A stretch of 64,000 nt of DNA from Simiduia aestuariiviva (GTDB taxonomy: Bacteria; Pseudomonadota; Gammaproteobacteria; Pseudomonadales; Cellvibrionaceae): the NCBI RefSeq assembly GCF_014192475.1, contig NZ_JACHXZ010000002.1:726524-790523 (forward strand), read 5' to 3'. Shown piece after piece: positions 55,627 to 63,540 of this stretch (the stretch's first letter is position 1; each line of letters starts with the position of its first letter). A program made the translations under genes and the position numbers. The notes beneath the pieces were generated by a model. That model was not told the DNA's origin and ran no database searches. It saw only the letters and a program-made list of their open reading frames with translations.

Positions 55627-55698
55627 GGCGATGCGCAACGCCTGCACGCAGATATACCCTAGGAATTGACAAACTAGGTGACGGGTTTATTTGGAGAA

Positions 55699-56325
55699 TT
55701 AACTGGCTAACTTCTGGGCGAGCAAAATGACTTCCGTTCGTTTTCTCACACCCAGCTTGCGCATAATCGCGGTTACGTGGGATTTAACCGTCGGTTCTGC
55801 GATGGACATCTCGAAGGCGATTTGTTTATTGAGTCGACCTTCGCAAATCAAGGAAAATACGCGAAATTGATGCGGCGTTAAACTCGCGATGCGCTCGGCC
55901 ACATCCTCCACATCGTCATTGATTTCACCATCGGTTTTTTCAAACCAAACATCGCCAGCCAGTAGGCGACTAATAGCCAATTCCAACTCCGCCGGCGCCA
56001 ATGACTTAGAAATAAATCCAGAGGCACCCAATTGCTCGGCGCGCATCACGCGCTGATAGCTGTCATCGCCTGAGACAATTGCCACGGGAATTTCCGGGTA
56101 GCAACCGCGTAAACTGGCAAGCCCCGCAAAGCCCAGCGTGCCGGGCATGTGCAGGTCCAACAAAATCAAATCGGGCTCTAGACCCGCCTCCAACTGAGCC
56201 TGCACAGCGGCAAGGTCTTCACACTCTACGCATTGTGGCGCATCCACCAACGCTGACTGGGTCAGGGTTTGTTTGAGCGCGGTGCGAAACAGCGGGTGAT
56301 CATCGGCAAGCAGTAACAAAGGCAT
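55699..56325 (-). CDS. CrbR-like LuxR-family response regulator
   Basis: This 208-residue protein has a receiver domain with acidic residues in LLADDHPLF, phosphorylation site D57 (ILLDLHMPGT) and lysine in FISKSLAPAE. A LuxR/NarL helix-turn-helix follows (about 145-205), with LTPHQFRVFSLICEGRLNKQIAFEMSIAEPTVKSHVTAIMRKL. It is the natural partner of the SSF hybrid kinase, which ends 72 bases away and converges on it. It is 47 bases downstream of the 3HB dehydrogenase gene on the same strand, so the dehydrogenase and regulator probably share an mRNA. ATG 56325 is used because the longer frame adds residues unlike receivers. Confidence 0.93.
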   Translation of the reverse strand: MPLLLLADDHPLFRTALKQTLTQSALVDAPQCVECEDLAAVQAQLEAGLEPDLILLDLHMPGTLGFAGLASLRGCYPEIPVAIVSGDDSYQRVMRAEQLGASGFISKSLAPAELELAISRLLAGDVWFEKTDGEINDDVEDVAERIASLTPHQFRVFSLICEGRLNKQIAFEMSIAEPTVKSHVTAIMRKLGVRKRTEVILLAQKLAS

Positions 56326-56372
56326 GGGCGTTGTATAAAACTCGTTGCACGCGGTAGCGCACATCATAACGC

Positions 56373-57179
56373 TCATTGCGCCGTCCAACCACCATCTACG
56401 GGCAGGGCCGCACCCGTTAACGTTTGCCCACTGTCGGAGCACAGAAAGCGAACCAAGTCGCCGATGGCAGCTGGCGCAGTCATTCGACTCATGGGTTGTT
56501 TGTCTTGCACCAGAGCGCGACGCGCATCCGCTTCCGTTAGCTGGTCGCGCTCGGCGCGGGCGGTGACTTGTTTGGCCACAATTGCCGTGTCGACCCAGCC
56601 CGGGCAAATGGCGTTGCAGGTGATGCCCTGCTCAGCATTTTCCAGCGCCACCACTTTAGTCAACCCCACCAGACCATGTTTAGCTGCCACGTACGCGGCC
56701 TTTTCAACGGAGGCCACCAGTCCGTGCACCGATGCGATGTTGACAATACGGCCAAAGCCCTGCTGCTGCATGGCCGGCAGTGCTGCCTTAATTGCCACAA
56801 AACACCCGGTAAGGTTGATGTTCAACACTGACTGCCAACGCTCAATGGGGAAATTTTCCGTGCGCGCAGTAAATTGCACTCCGGCGTTATTCACCAAAAT
56901 ATCCAGCCCGCCAAGCGCCGCTTGCGCCTGCTCTATCAATCCGGTTATAGCGTCGGCATTACTCATGTCGCCCTCGAGAAAAACACAGGGCACAAGGTGT
57001 GCGTCCGCAATCTGGGCCGCCAGCGCCTGCCCCTCTGCCTGCGGTACTAATCCGTGCACCACCACCGCAGCACCGGCTTTTGCTAGGGCCTCCGCTATAG
57101 CTAGGCCAATGCCGGAGCTACTGCCGGTCACGAGTGCGCGACGGCCGGCCAGTGGACGAGTATGGGAAACTTCTTGCAT
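56373..57179 (-). CDS. bdhA: 3-hydroxybutyrate dehydrogenase
   Basis: This 268-residue short-chain dehydrogenase oxidises 3-hydroxybutyrate to acetoacetate with NAD. It has the nucleotide loop TGSSSGIGLAIAEAL (18-32), NNAG at 97-100, catalytic S150 (VNIASVHGLVAS), and Y163-x3-K167 in AAYVAAKHGLVG. The later CPGWVDT and the QTLTGAALPVDGGW C-terminus are typical of the 3HB dehydrogenase subgroup. It directly precedes the CrbR-like regulator gene. A GACCTTGGTC palindrome lies 66 bases upstream of its start. Confidence 0.92.
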   Translation of the reverse strand: MQEVSHTRPLAGRRALVTGSSSGIGLAIAEALAKAGAAVVVHGLVPQAEGQALAAQIADAHLVPCVFLEGDMSNADAITGLIEQAQAALGGLDILVNNAGVQFTARTENFPIERWQSVLNINLTGCFVAIKAALPAMQQQGFGRIVNIASVHGLVASVEKAAYVAAKHGLVGLTKVVALENAEQGITCNAICPGWVDTAIVAKQVTARAERDQLTEADARRALVQDKQPMSRMTAPAAIGDLVRFLCSDSGQTLTGAALPVDGGWTAQ

Positions 57180-57244
57180 GACACCACCTGAAAAAGACGC
57201 GTTAAGTGCCTCAGGTTATCAAGTGATGCATCGATTGAATGTAA

Positions 57245-57254
57245 GACCTTGGTC
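57245..57254. promoter_or_regulatory. GACCTTGGTC site upstream of bdhA
   Basis: The palindrome GACC-TT-GGTC lies 66 bases before the bdhA ATG, in the 90-base gap after the orphan kinase gene. It shares GACCTTGGT with the spaced pair at 48668-48728. Confidence 0.55.
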
Positions 57255-57269
57255 GGAGAGTGGTGTGCA

Positions 57270-57980
57270 CTATGGCAAAAACAGCGTGAAAACGCCGCCA
57301 CCCAAGTCGCCGCCATTCGCTAAAGCAATGGAACCCTTGCGATCTTTCGCCTTGTGCAATTGCGCCACAGTTTGCGCAAAATACAAGCCTAAATTCGTAC
57401 TGCCCGACTCAAAGGACACACTGGCCCCCAGGTCAACGGGCTGCGACAGCATAGCTTCTGGATAGCCCTGCCCGTCGTCTTCGATCTGAACGAACAATCC
57501 TGAATCCTCAAGCCACGCCTTAATGGACAGTTGGCTGCGCGTATAACGTGCACAATTGACCAATACATTGTGCAGCACGCCGCCCACTAAATCGCTATCG
57601 AAGTACCACAGCAAATCTTCGTCGCAGTTAAAATTTACATTTAAATGACGGCTCACAAATAGCATGTCGTTGCGCGCTAACTGATCATCGATAGCATCGC
57701 GCACATAATTTTCTTCTACGCGAATAGGCATCGCCTGCAAATTCATGCGATACAAAGATAACAACTGTATCAACTCGCCATTAATGCGCGAGGCTTCGTA
57801 TTGCAACGTGGCAAATCGCTGTTGCTGCTCCGGTGTTTTAGCTGGCATATCGCGCATTGTTTCATCGAGCGTAGTGAGCAACATGCCAAGTGAATTTTTC
57901 ATGTCGTGCACACTGGATGCGAGCATGAATGAAAAATCAGCCACGGAATCCTGTCGACCATTGGGGGCTTTTTTAGTCAT
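57270..57980 (-). CDS. Soluble histidine kinase without sensor domain
   Basis: This 236-residue protein is a short kinase core: a phospho-acceptor helix with H25 in ASSVHDMKNSLGMLL, then an ATPase domain with VLHNVLVNCARYTRSQLS, EDDGQGYPEAML, a TNLGLYFAQTVAQLH lid and a C-terminal GGGVFTLFLP. No transmembrane or sensor domain is seen, so it is cytoplasmic and probably acts with the receiver-TPR protein encoded just upstream (gap 7 bases). I chose the ATG at 57980; the longer frame to 58019 lies inside the previous gene. Confidence 0.87.
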   Translation of the reverse strand: MTKKAPNGRQDSVADFSFMLASSVHDMKNSLGMLLTTLDETMRDMPAKTPEQQQRFATLQYEASRINGELIQLLSLYRMNLQAMPIRVEENYVRDAIDDQLARNDMLFVSRHLNVNFNCDEDLLWYFDSDLVGGVLHNVLVNCARYTRSQLSIKAWLEDSGLFVQIEDDGQGYPEAMLSQPVDLGASVSFESGSTNLGLYFAQTVAQLHKAKDRKGSIALANGGDLGGGVFTLFLP

Positions 57981-57987
57981 GGTTAAA

Positions 57988-59604
57988 TCACGCCCTTCGC
58001 TGTTGTTGACGCTCGACATCCACCTGCCGAACCATCTGCTGGAGCTGACGAAAACGCTGAAATTGTGGGTGTCCGCCGGTGAGCATGGCCTCCACGGACG
58101 TGAGACAACTGAGCGCGGTGTCCATCCATTCTTGCGAGTTATCGCCCGTACGCATTTGCCCCACTAACGCCTGCACCAAATTTAACTGCACCCCCATATG
58201 CATGGGAAACAGTCGGCGGGCGCGTTGAAAACATTCGATCGCCTTGAGGTATGCGTGCTGTTCGTACAGGCGTATTCCCTCTTTGTTAATTTGCGCCACC
58301 TGTTGCTTGCTCTCTTCGCTAACCGGTTCTTCGAGCAATCGATCGATTTTTCGCAGCGCCACTTCGTCGTGGCCAAAGGCCTCAACCAGCATTTTCAGCT
58401 TGGCTTGTGCCTTGTCGCGCTGCCCCAGCGCCTGCATTGCGAGCACCCGGTCCAATTCAGTCTCGACATCCTGCAAGCCTAGATTTTCCATATCTTTATT
58501 GGCTTCTAAAAACAATTCGTTGGCGCGCTTTTGATTGCCTTGCTGAATCTGCAGCTGGCACTCAATCAGCTGCAGCTGTCGGTGTCGACACTCATCCTTG
58601 CCAAACTTTTTTTCAACTTTATCGATAACCGCGATGGCATCGCGCAGCAGATCGCGGCCTACTGAATCATCTTCGCTAAACACGGCAGCTGCCGCTCGGG
58701 TAAATGCCAGATGGCAGTCGACATTGTCGTGCACTGAGTTTTCAGACAGCTTAACCACGCGTTTATAGGTTTTTGCAGCGGTCACTTTGTCGTTGTTGGC
58801 GGTGGCAACTTCAGCCAAGGTCGCCTGCCGCAAGAGCGCTGCAGGAGAGGCATCCACAGCGCGCTCCAGTATCGCTTGGCGCTCGTCATTGTGGGCTAAC
58901 TCGTTATGGCAATCGGCCAGTTCATCATAGGCCGGCATGCACAGCGGGTGTTGATCCACGATTTGATTGAGCCAATCGATGGCGGTATCGATATCCCCTT
59001 GCGCCCGTTTGACTTGGGCCATGCCCACTTGCGCCCAATCCATGTCGCGCACCTCAAGAACTTGGCGATAAACTTGCTCCGCCAGATCTAACTGGCCGGT
59101 TTTCACATAGAGGGTGCCCAATAATTTCTGGCAGAAAATACCGTAGCGGCTGCCCTCGTCAATTTTCTGAAGACACAACACAATGGCGGTATCGAGGTAA
59201 TTGTCCTCAATGGCGCGAAAGATGGATTTCATGGCTTGGCGTTGATGCAACACCCGGTCCAGACGTTGCCGCAGTGATTTGCCGTTCAAGGGTTTGGTGA
59301 GGTAGCCGTCTGGCTCATAATCCGATGCCGCCAATACAATTTCGCGACTGGATTCTGCACTCACCAAGAGAAACAGCGTACTGCGCCGCAGCAACTGCGT
59401 GTGGCGCATCTCCTCTAGCACTTGCAGACCATTGCGGCCGCGCCCCAAATTAAAATCACACAAGATCAAATCGTACTCGGTGGCCTCACACAACCGCAGG
59501 GCCTCCTGACCACTCACTGCCGTATCCACTTGCCGACAGCCAAACTCCTGTAACATGCGGCTCACTGTCATGCGAAAGCTGTCGAAGTCGTCGACCACCA
59601 GCAC
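57988..59604 (-). CDS. Receiver-TPR protein
   Basis: This 538-residue protein has an N-terminal receiver domain with VVDDFD near residues 3-8, phosphorylation site D50 (LILCDFNLGRGRNG) and lysine in GYLTKPLNGKSLRQR. It is followed by about 400 residues of TPR-like helical repeats (for example TGQLDLAEQVYRQVLEV, QHPLCMPAYDELADCHNEL, EHAYLKAIECFQRARRLFP). No DNA-binding domain is present, so it acts through protein contacts. The annotated GTG at 59604 trims the first strand of the receiver; a CTG at 59628, seven bases after AGGAG, would restore VNYKSIKVLVVDDFD. The short kinase gene is seven bases downstream. Confidence 0.87.
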   Translation of the reverse strand: MLVVDDFDSFRMTVSRMLQEFGCRQVDTAVSGQEALRLCEATEYDLILCDFNLGRGRNGLQVLEEMRHTQLLRRSTLFLLVSAESSREIVLAASDYEPDGYLTKPLNGKSLRQRLDRVLHQRQAMKSIFRAIEDNYLDTAIVLCLQKIDEGSRYGIFCQKLLGTLYVKTGQLDLAEQVYRQVLEVRDMDWAQVGMAQVKRAQGDIDTAIDWLNQIVDQHPLCMPAYDELADCHNELAHNDERQAILERAVDASPAALLRQATLAEVATANNDKVTAAKTYKRVVKLSENSVHDNVDCHLAFTRAAAAVFSEDDSVGRDLLRDAIAVIDKVEKKFGKDECRHRQLQLIECQLQIQQGNQKRANELFLEANKDMENLGLQDVETELDRVLAMQALGQRDKAQAKLKMLVEAFGHDEVALRKIDRLLEEPVSEESKQQVAQINKEGIRLYEQHAYLKAIECFQRARRLFPMHMGVQLNLVQALVGQMRTGDNSQEWMDTALSCLTSVEAMLTGGHPQFQRFRQLQQMVRQVDVERQQQRRA

Positions 59605-59742
59605 TTTGATGGATTTGTAATTAACCAGAACTCCACTCCTACCTATGCGCGGTTCCTGCGCCCTTGCACACTAGCTTAGATCAGATTCATTGCCTGCGCG
59701 GGCGCCGGTCAGTAGAATTGGCGGTTTTTCGAGCAACCTGGC

Positions 59743-60477
59743 ATGACCCACCCGAAAGACGACATTTACGCCACGCCTCTGCCTGAGCTATCGCGTTTTC
59801 GCTTCGACCATACCGTGGTCAACGTATTCCCAGACATGATCAAGCGATCGGTGCCGGGCTACACCACCATAATTAGCATGATTGGGGATTTGGCAGAGCG
59901 CTACGCGCAAGCCGACTCCACCTGTTACGATCTCGGCTGCTCTCTAGGCGCGGCTACCCTCGCCATGCGCCACCGCATTCGCGCGGCCAATTGCACCATC
60001 GTGGCCGTGGATAACTCACAGGCCATGATTGAGCGTGCTCAGCAGGTCATGCAGGCCGACAGCGGCGAAGTGCCCGTGCGTTTACTTTGCAATGATCTGC
60101 AGGCGGTGGATCTACAAAACGCCTCGGTAGTGGTCCTGAACTTTACCCTGCAATTCATTGCCCTCGCCGAGCGGCAGGCCATTCTGGAAAAGATCTACCG
60201 CGGCTTGCGCCCTGGTGGCGTCCTGATTCTGTCGGAAAAAGTGGCCTTTGAGGACGCGCCTCACCACGAGTTAATGATCGAACTGCACCACAATTTTAAA
60301 CGCACCAACGGTTACAGCGATTTAGAGATCGCCCAAAAGCGCACCGCACTCGAAAACGTATTGATTCCCGAAACCCTTGAAGCCCATCGCAAACGTTTAA
60401 AAGCCGCGGGCTTTGCCAGCAGTGACGTCTGGTTTCAGTGTTTTAACTTCGCCTCTTTGATCGCCATAAAAGCATGA
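59743..60477 (+). CDS. cmoA: Carboxy-S-adenosyl-L-methionine synthase CmoA
   Basis: CmoA makes carboxy-SAM from SAM and prephenate for wobble-uridine modification of tRNA. The 244-residue protein has [15 protein letters not shown] (SAM loop), [14 protein letters not shown] and the conserved [13 protein letters not shown] near the N-terminus, all typical. The stop overlaps the cmoB start by four bases, so the pair is coupled. With CmoM (34984-35832) the window encodes all three steps after prephenate. Confidence 0.96.
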   Translation: MTHPKDDIYATPLPELSRFRFDHTVVNVFPDMIKRSVPGYTTIISMIGDLAERYAQADSTCYDLGCSLGAATLAMRHRIRAANCTIVAVDNSQAMIERAQQVMQADSGEVPVRLLCNDLQAVDLQNASVVVLNFTLQFIALAERQAILEKIYRGLRPGGVLILSEKVAFEDAPHHELMIELHHNFKRTNGYSDLEIAQKRTALENVLIPETLEAHRKRLKAAGFASSDVWFQCFNFASLIAIKA

Positions 60478-61451
60478 ACTACTTAGATTTTTACCGCCCT
60501 CTGCTCGCCGAATTAAGCGCCGATGCGCGCTTTGCTCAATGGGCCACGCAACTGCCGGCACAGATTGAAGAGGGGTTATCGGAAACCCGCTACGGCGACC
60601 TAGCCCAGTGGCGCGACAGCTTCTTGAAACTCCCTAAGCTACGGGCCACACAGGTGGATTTCAGCCATGGCGTCACACTCGATGCCGACCTACCCACGTC
60701 GCAGCGGCAAGCCATTGAACAGACCCTGCGCGAACTGATCCCGTGGCGCAAAGGCCCCTATGAGATTTTTGGCTTTCCCATCAACACAGAATGGCGCTCC
60801 GACTGGAAGTGGGATCGCGTAGCCCCGCACCTGGATAATTTAAACGGCCGCCATATTCTCGATGTGGGCTGCGGCAATGGCTACCACTGCTGGCGGATGC
60901 ACGGCGCGGGCGCCCGTCGAGTGATCGGCATTGACCCCTCCCCCCGCTTTGTCATGCAATTTTACAGCTTGAAGCATTTTGTGGGCGAGGTGCCCGTGGA
61001 TGTACTCCCCATCGGTATCGAACAACTGCCCGCCAACCTCGGCTGCTTTGACACCACATTTTCCATGGGCGTGCTCTATCACCGCCGCTCACCCATGGAC
61101 CATCTGCGCGAGCTGCGCGAAACACTGCGTGCGGGTGGCCAACTGGTGCTGGAAACCTTGGTTATTGAGGGTCAAATGGGTGAAGTATTGGTGCCAGAGG
61201 GGCGCTACGCCAAGATGAATAACGTGTGGTTTCTGCCCGCGCCGGACACCCTGTTATCGTGGCTGCGCAAGTGTGGGTTTAAAAATCCGCGCATGGTGGA
61301 AATGAATACCACCAGTCTCGACGAACAGCGCACCACCGACTGGATGTTGTACCACTCGCTCAACGAGTTCTTGGATCCAATCGACAAATCGAAAACCGCC
61401 GAGGGCCACCCCGCCCCCATTCGGGCCACGTTTATTGCCGAGGCCCCCTAG
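60474..61451 (+). CDS. cmoB: tRNA U34 carboxymethyltransferase CmoB
   Basis: CmoB transfers the carboxymethyl group from carboxy-SAM to 5-hydroxyuridine at tRNA position 34. The 325-residue protein carries [24 protein letters not shown], the SAM-like [27 protein letters not shown] and [15 protein letters not shown]-type blocks of the family, with the [17 protein letters not shown] segment near the end. It overlaps cmoA by four bases and ends 15 bases before the convergent ogt stop. Confidence 0.97.
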   Translation: MNYLDFYRPLLAELSADARFAQWATQLPAQIEEGLSETRYGDLAQWRDSFLKLPKLRATQVDFSHGVTLDADLPTSQRQAIEQTLRELIPWRKGPYEIFGFPINTEWRSDWKWDRVAPHLDNLNGRHILDVGCGNGYHCWRMHGAGARRVIGIDPSPRFVMQFYSLKHFVGEVPVDVLPIGIEQLPANLGCFDTTFSMGVLYHRRSPMDHLRELRETLRAGGQLVLETLVIEGQMGEVLVPEGRYAKMNNVWFLPAPDTLLSWLRKCGFKNPRMVEMNTTSLDEQRTTDWMLYHSLNEFLDPIDKSKTAEGHPAPIRATFIAEAP

Positions 61452-61466
61452 CGATAGAGGGCCACG

Positions 61467-61994
61467 CTAAGCCAGCGGCAAGGTGCCCTGCGCCATAGCA
61501 GCCAAGGTGCCACAGCCCTCGTGCTGCAACAGCCACTGCTTTCGAGACAGACCACCCGCATAACCCGTCAGCGAGCCATCGGCGCCAATGACCCGGTGGC
61601 AAGGGACGATGATGGCCAGCGGATTGCGCCCATTGGCGGCGCCTACCGCCCGCACCGCCTTGGGTTTGGCGATGCGCACGGCAATATCTCGATAGCTCGC
61701 CGTGACGCCATAGGGCAGCTCGCACAAGGCCGCCCAGACCGACTGTTGAAAGTCCGTGCCCTCCGCGGCTAAAGGCACATCAAAGGTCTGGCGTTCACCG
61801 TCAAAATATTCCGCCAACTGATTCAGCGCCCTGCTTACCAATGCCGATGGCGACCCAACGGGCCGCCCCTCGCGAAACACCACTTCTGTCAACCCTTCGG
61901 CACTGGCGCTCACCCACAAATTGCCCAGCGGCGTGGACATAGCGCCCTGCGTTGTTACCTTGTCAGTTACCTTGTCAGCTACCTTGTCACTCAT
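61467..61994 (-). CDS. ogt: Methylated-DNA-protein cysteine methyltransferase
   Basis: This 175-residue repair protein removes alkyl groups from O6-guanine in a suicide reaction. The acceptor cysteine is C132 in PCHRV (IIVPCHRVIGADG), and the helix-turn-helix YRDIAVRIAKPKAVRAVGAANGRNP is present. The N-terminus has three near-identical four-residue units (DKVA DKVT DKVT) from a 12-base DNA repeat. The start at 61994 overlaps the stop of the Ada-AlkA gene by three bases, so both repair proteins are made from one mRNA. Together they restore the functions of a full Ada protein plus AlkA. Confidence 0.94.
   Translation of the reverse strand: MSDKVADKVTDKVTTQGAMSTPLGNLWVSASAEGLTEVVFREGRPVGSPSALVSRALNQLAEYFDGERQTFDVPLAAEGTDFQQSVWAALCELPYGVTASYRDIAVRIAKPKAVRAVGAANGRNPLAIIVPCHRVIGADGSLTGYAGGLSRKQWLLQHEGCGTLAAMAQGTLPLA
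61955..61990. repeat. Three tandem 12-base units inside ogt
   Basis: TTACCTTGTCAG occurs twice and a variant once, encoding the DKV repeats at the N-terminus of Ogt. The unit is a multiple of three, so copy changes would keep the frame. Confidence 0.85.
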
Positions 61995-63403
61995 GTTAAT
62001 TGGCTCCACATTTGGATTGTGAGATAGCTGCGCCATGGGCGGCATGCCTCGTGCTCTACCCGAGCAAGCGCGGCCAGCGCTTGCTTCACACCTAAATCGC
62101 CCGCCAGCCAAATATCCGTGGCCGCTTCCCCACGCATGCGGGCGTAGTCCACGGTCCACGGGCCAATACCCTTCAATGCCAGCCAGTTGTCAGCCCGCGC
62201 GTGCGGAGACGCCGCGCAAAATGCCGCCAAGCGCCGCAGGGTTTCGCGCCGCTGGCCCGGCATTTTTAAAAACGCTAAATCGTGGTCGGCCACGGCCGCG
62301 GGGCTTGGAAAACCAACGCGCAGTTCGCCCGCCCGCGCGGTTTCCGGCGGGGCTTGCCCATCGCCGGCCAAGGGCGGGCCGAGCGTGTGCACGAGCTGCG
62401 TCACCAGTGTTCGGGCGGCTTTAACGGACACCTGCTGCCCAAGTACTGCGCGGATACCCGCCTCAAAAACCGACGGAAATTGGGGCAGTCGCAAGCCGTT
62501 ATTGATGGCGGCGTTTGGCAGTGCCGCCTGCACTGCCGCATCAATGGCCGCGCTGTTGCTGTCTAAATCTAACATCCTGCGAATGGCAGATACCGCCGAG
62601 GTCAACTGGCGCCAGTCCGCCAACCAAAGGGTCACCTGAAATGCACAGGCTTCGCTGTCGTGGCGGGCCATAAACCAGGCGGCTGCGTCCGCCACGGTAA
62701 AGCACCGGCCATAGTGATTGGCGCCGGCAGACTCCAAGCCATCGATGGCGCGCGCCTGCAAGAACGCCGAAACCCAGGGCCAGTTGTAGGGCGGGCGATA
62801 CGTCAACTTTAACGTCAGCGTCACCGGTTTTTCGACGCAGGCCTCTCGCTGCCTAACTTGCGTGGGCGTCAATTGCAGCTGCGCCTTAAAGCAGTCGTTA
62901 AAGCGGCGCACGCTGTGAAAGCCACTCGCAAACGCAATGTCGGTCACCGGCCAATCAGTTTGATGCAGCAATTGCTTGGCCAGCAAACAGCGCTGGTACA
63001 GCTGGTATTGCTTCGGCGCCACACCGAGCTCACCGTGAAAGCATTGGCGCAAGTGGCGATCGGAAATACCCAATGCCTCACTTACCGCCGCCAAGCTCTG
63101 CCCCGCATTCAATAGCGGCAACGCCTCTGCGACGATTGGGCTCGCTGGGCGGCTGCCGGGAGCGGCATCGGGCCGACAGCGCAAACATGGCCGATAGCCG
63201 GCCTGGGCACAGGCCGCGGCAGACGCAAAATAGCGTACGTTGTCTTCTTTGGGTGCCCGCGCGGGACAGATAGGTCGGCAGTAGATACCCGTGCTGAGCA
63301 CAGCGGTATAAAACAGGCCATCGAAGCGCGCATCGCGGGCCAATCGCGCCGCCTGACACAGGGCGCTCGCTACCGGCAGTGATTGAGAATTGGGGACTGT
63401 CAT
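61991..63403 (-). CDS. Ada N-terminal/AraC-AlkA fusion, DNA-3-methyladenine glycosylase
   Basis: This 470-residue protein joins an Ada metal-binding domain (Cys 42, 46, 73 and 76, spacing identical to E. coli Ada C38/C42/C69/C72), an AraC-type helix-turn-helix (about 95-190, with AAVSEALGISDRHLRQCF and DIAFASGFHSVRRFNDCFKAQL) and a C-terminal AlkA glycosylase (about 195-470) with the helix-hairpin-helix LKGIGPWTVDY and catalytic aspartate in WLAGDLGVKQAL. It lacks the Ada C-terminal O6-methylguanine transferase, which is supplied by the overlapping ogt. The protein probably senses methylphosphotriesters and both activates and performs alkylation repair. Confidence 0.93.
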   Translation of the reverse strand: MTVPNSQSLPVASALCQAARLARDARFDGLFYTAVLSTGIYCRPICPARAPKEDNVRYFASAAACAQAGYRPCLRCRPDAAPGSRPASPIVAEALPLLNAGQSLAAVSEALGISDRHLRQCFHGELGVAPKQYQLYQRCLLAKQLLHQTDWPVTDIAFASGFHSVRRFNDCFKAQLQLTPTQVRQREACVEKPVTLTLKLTYRPPYNWPWVSAFLQARAIDGLESAGANHYGRCFTVADAAAWFMARHDSEACAFQVTLWLADWRQLTSAVSAIRRMLDLDSNSAAIDAAVQAALPNAAINNGLRLPQFPSVFEAGIRAVLGQQVSVKAARTLVTQLVHTLGPPLAGDGQAPPETARAGELRVGFPSPAAVADHDLAFLKMPGQRRETLRRLAAFCAASPHARADNWLALKGIGPWTVDYARMRGEAATDIWLAGDLGVKQALAALARVEHEACRPWRSYLTIQMWSQLT

Positions 63404-63540
63404 GGCGCGATTCCTAGAAGAACAGCGCCATTATTGCGGCTTGTACCGCGCATCGCTAGCTGGAATCGGAACTGGCTAAAAAACTTGCACCCCTCCGCAG
63501 CATAGGCCTAGGCGCACTGTGGGCTAGCTTGGCAGGGCGA

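Noticed and set aside
56464-57465. Plus-strand open frame of 333 codons opposite bdhA
   Set aside because: It is the complement of a clear short-chain dehydrogenase; its Ala/Ser/Cys-rich translation has no domain or ribosome-binding site.
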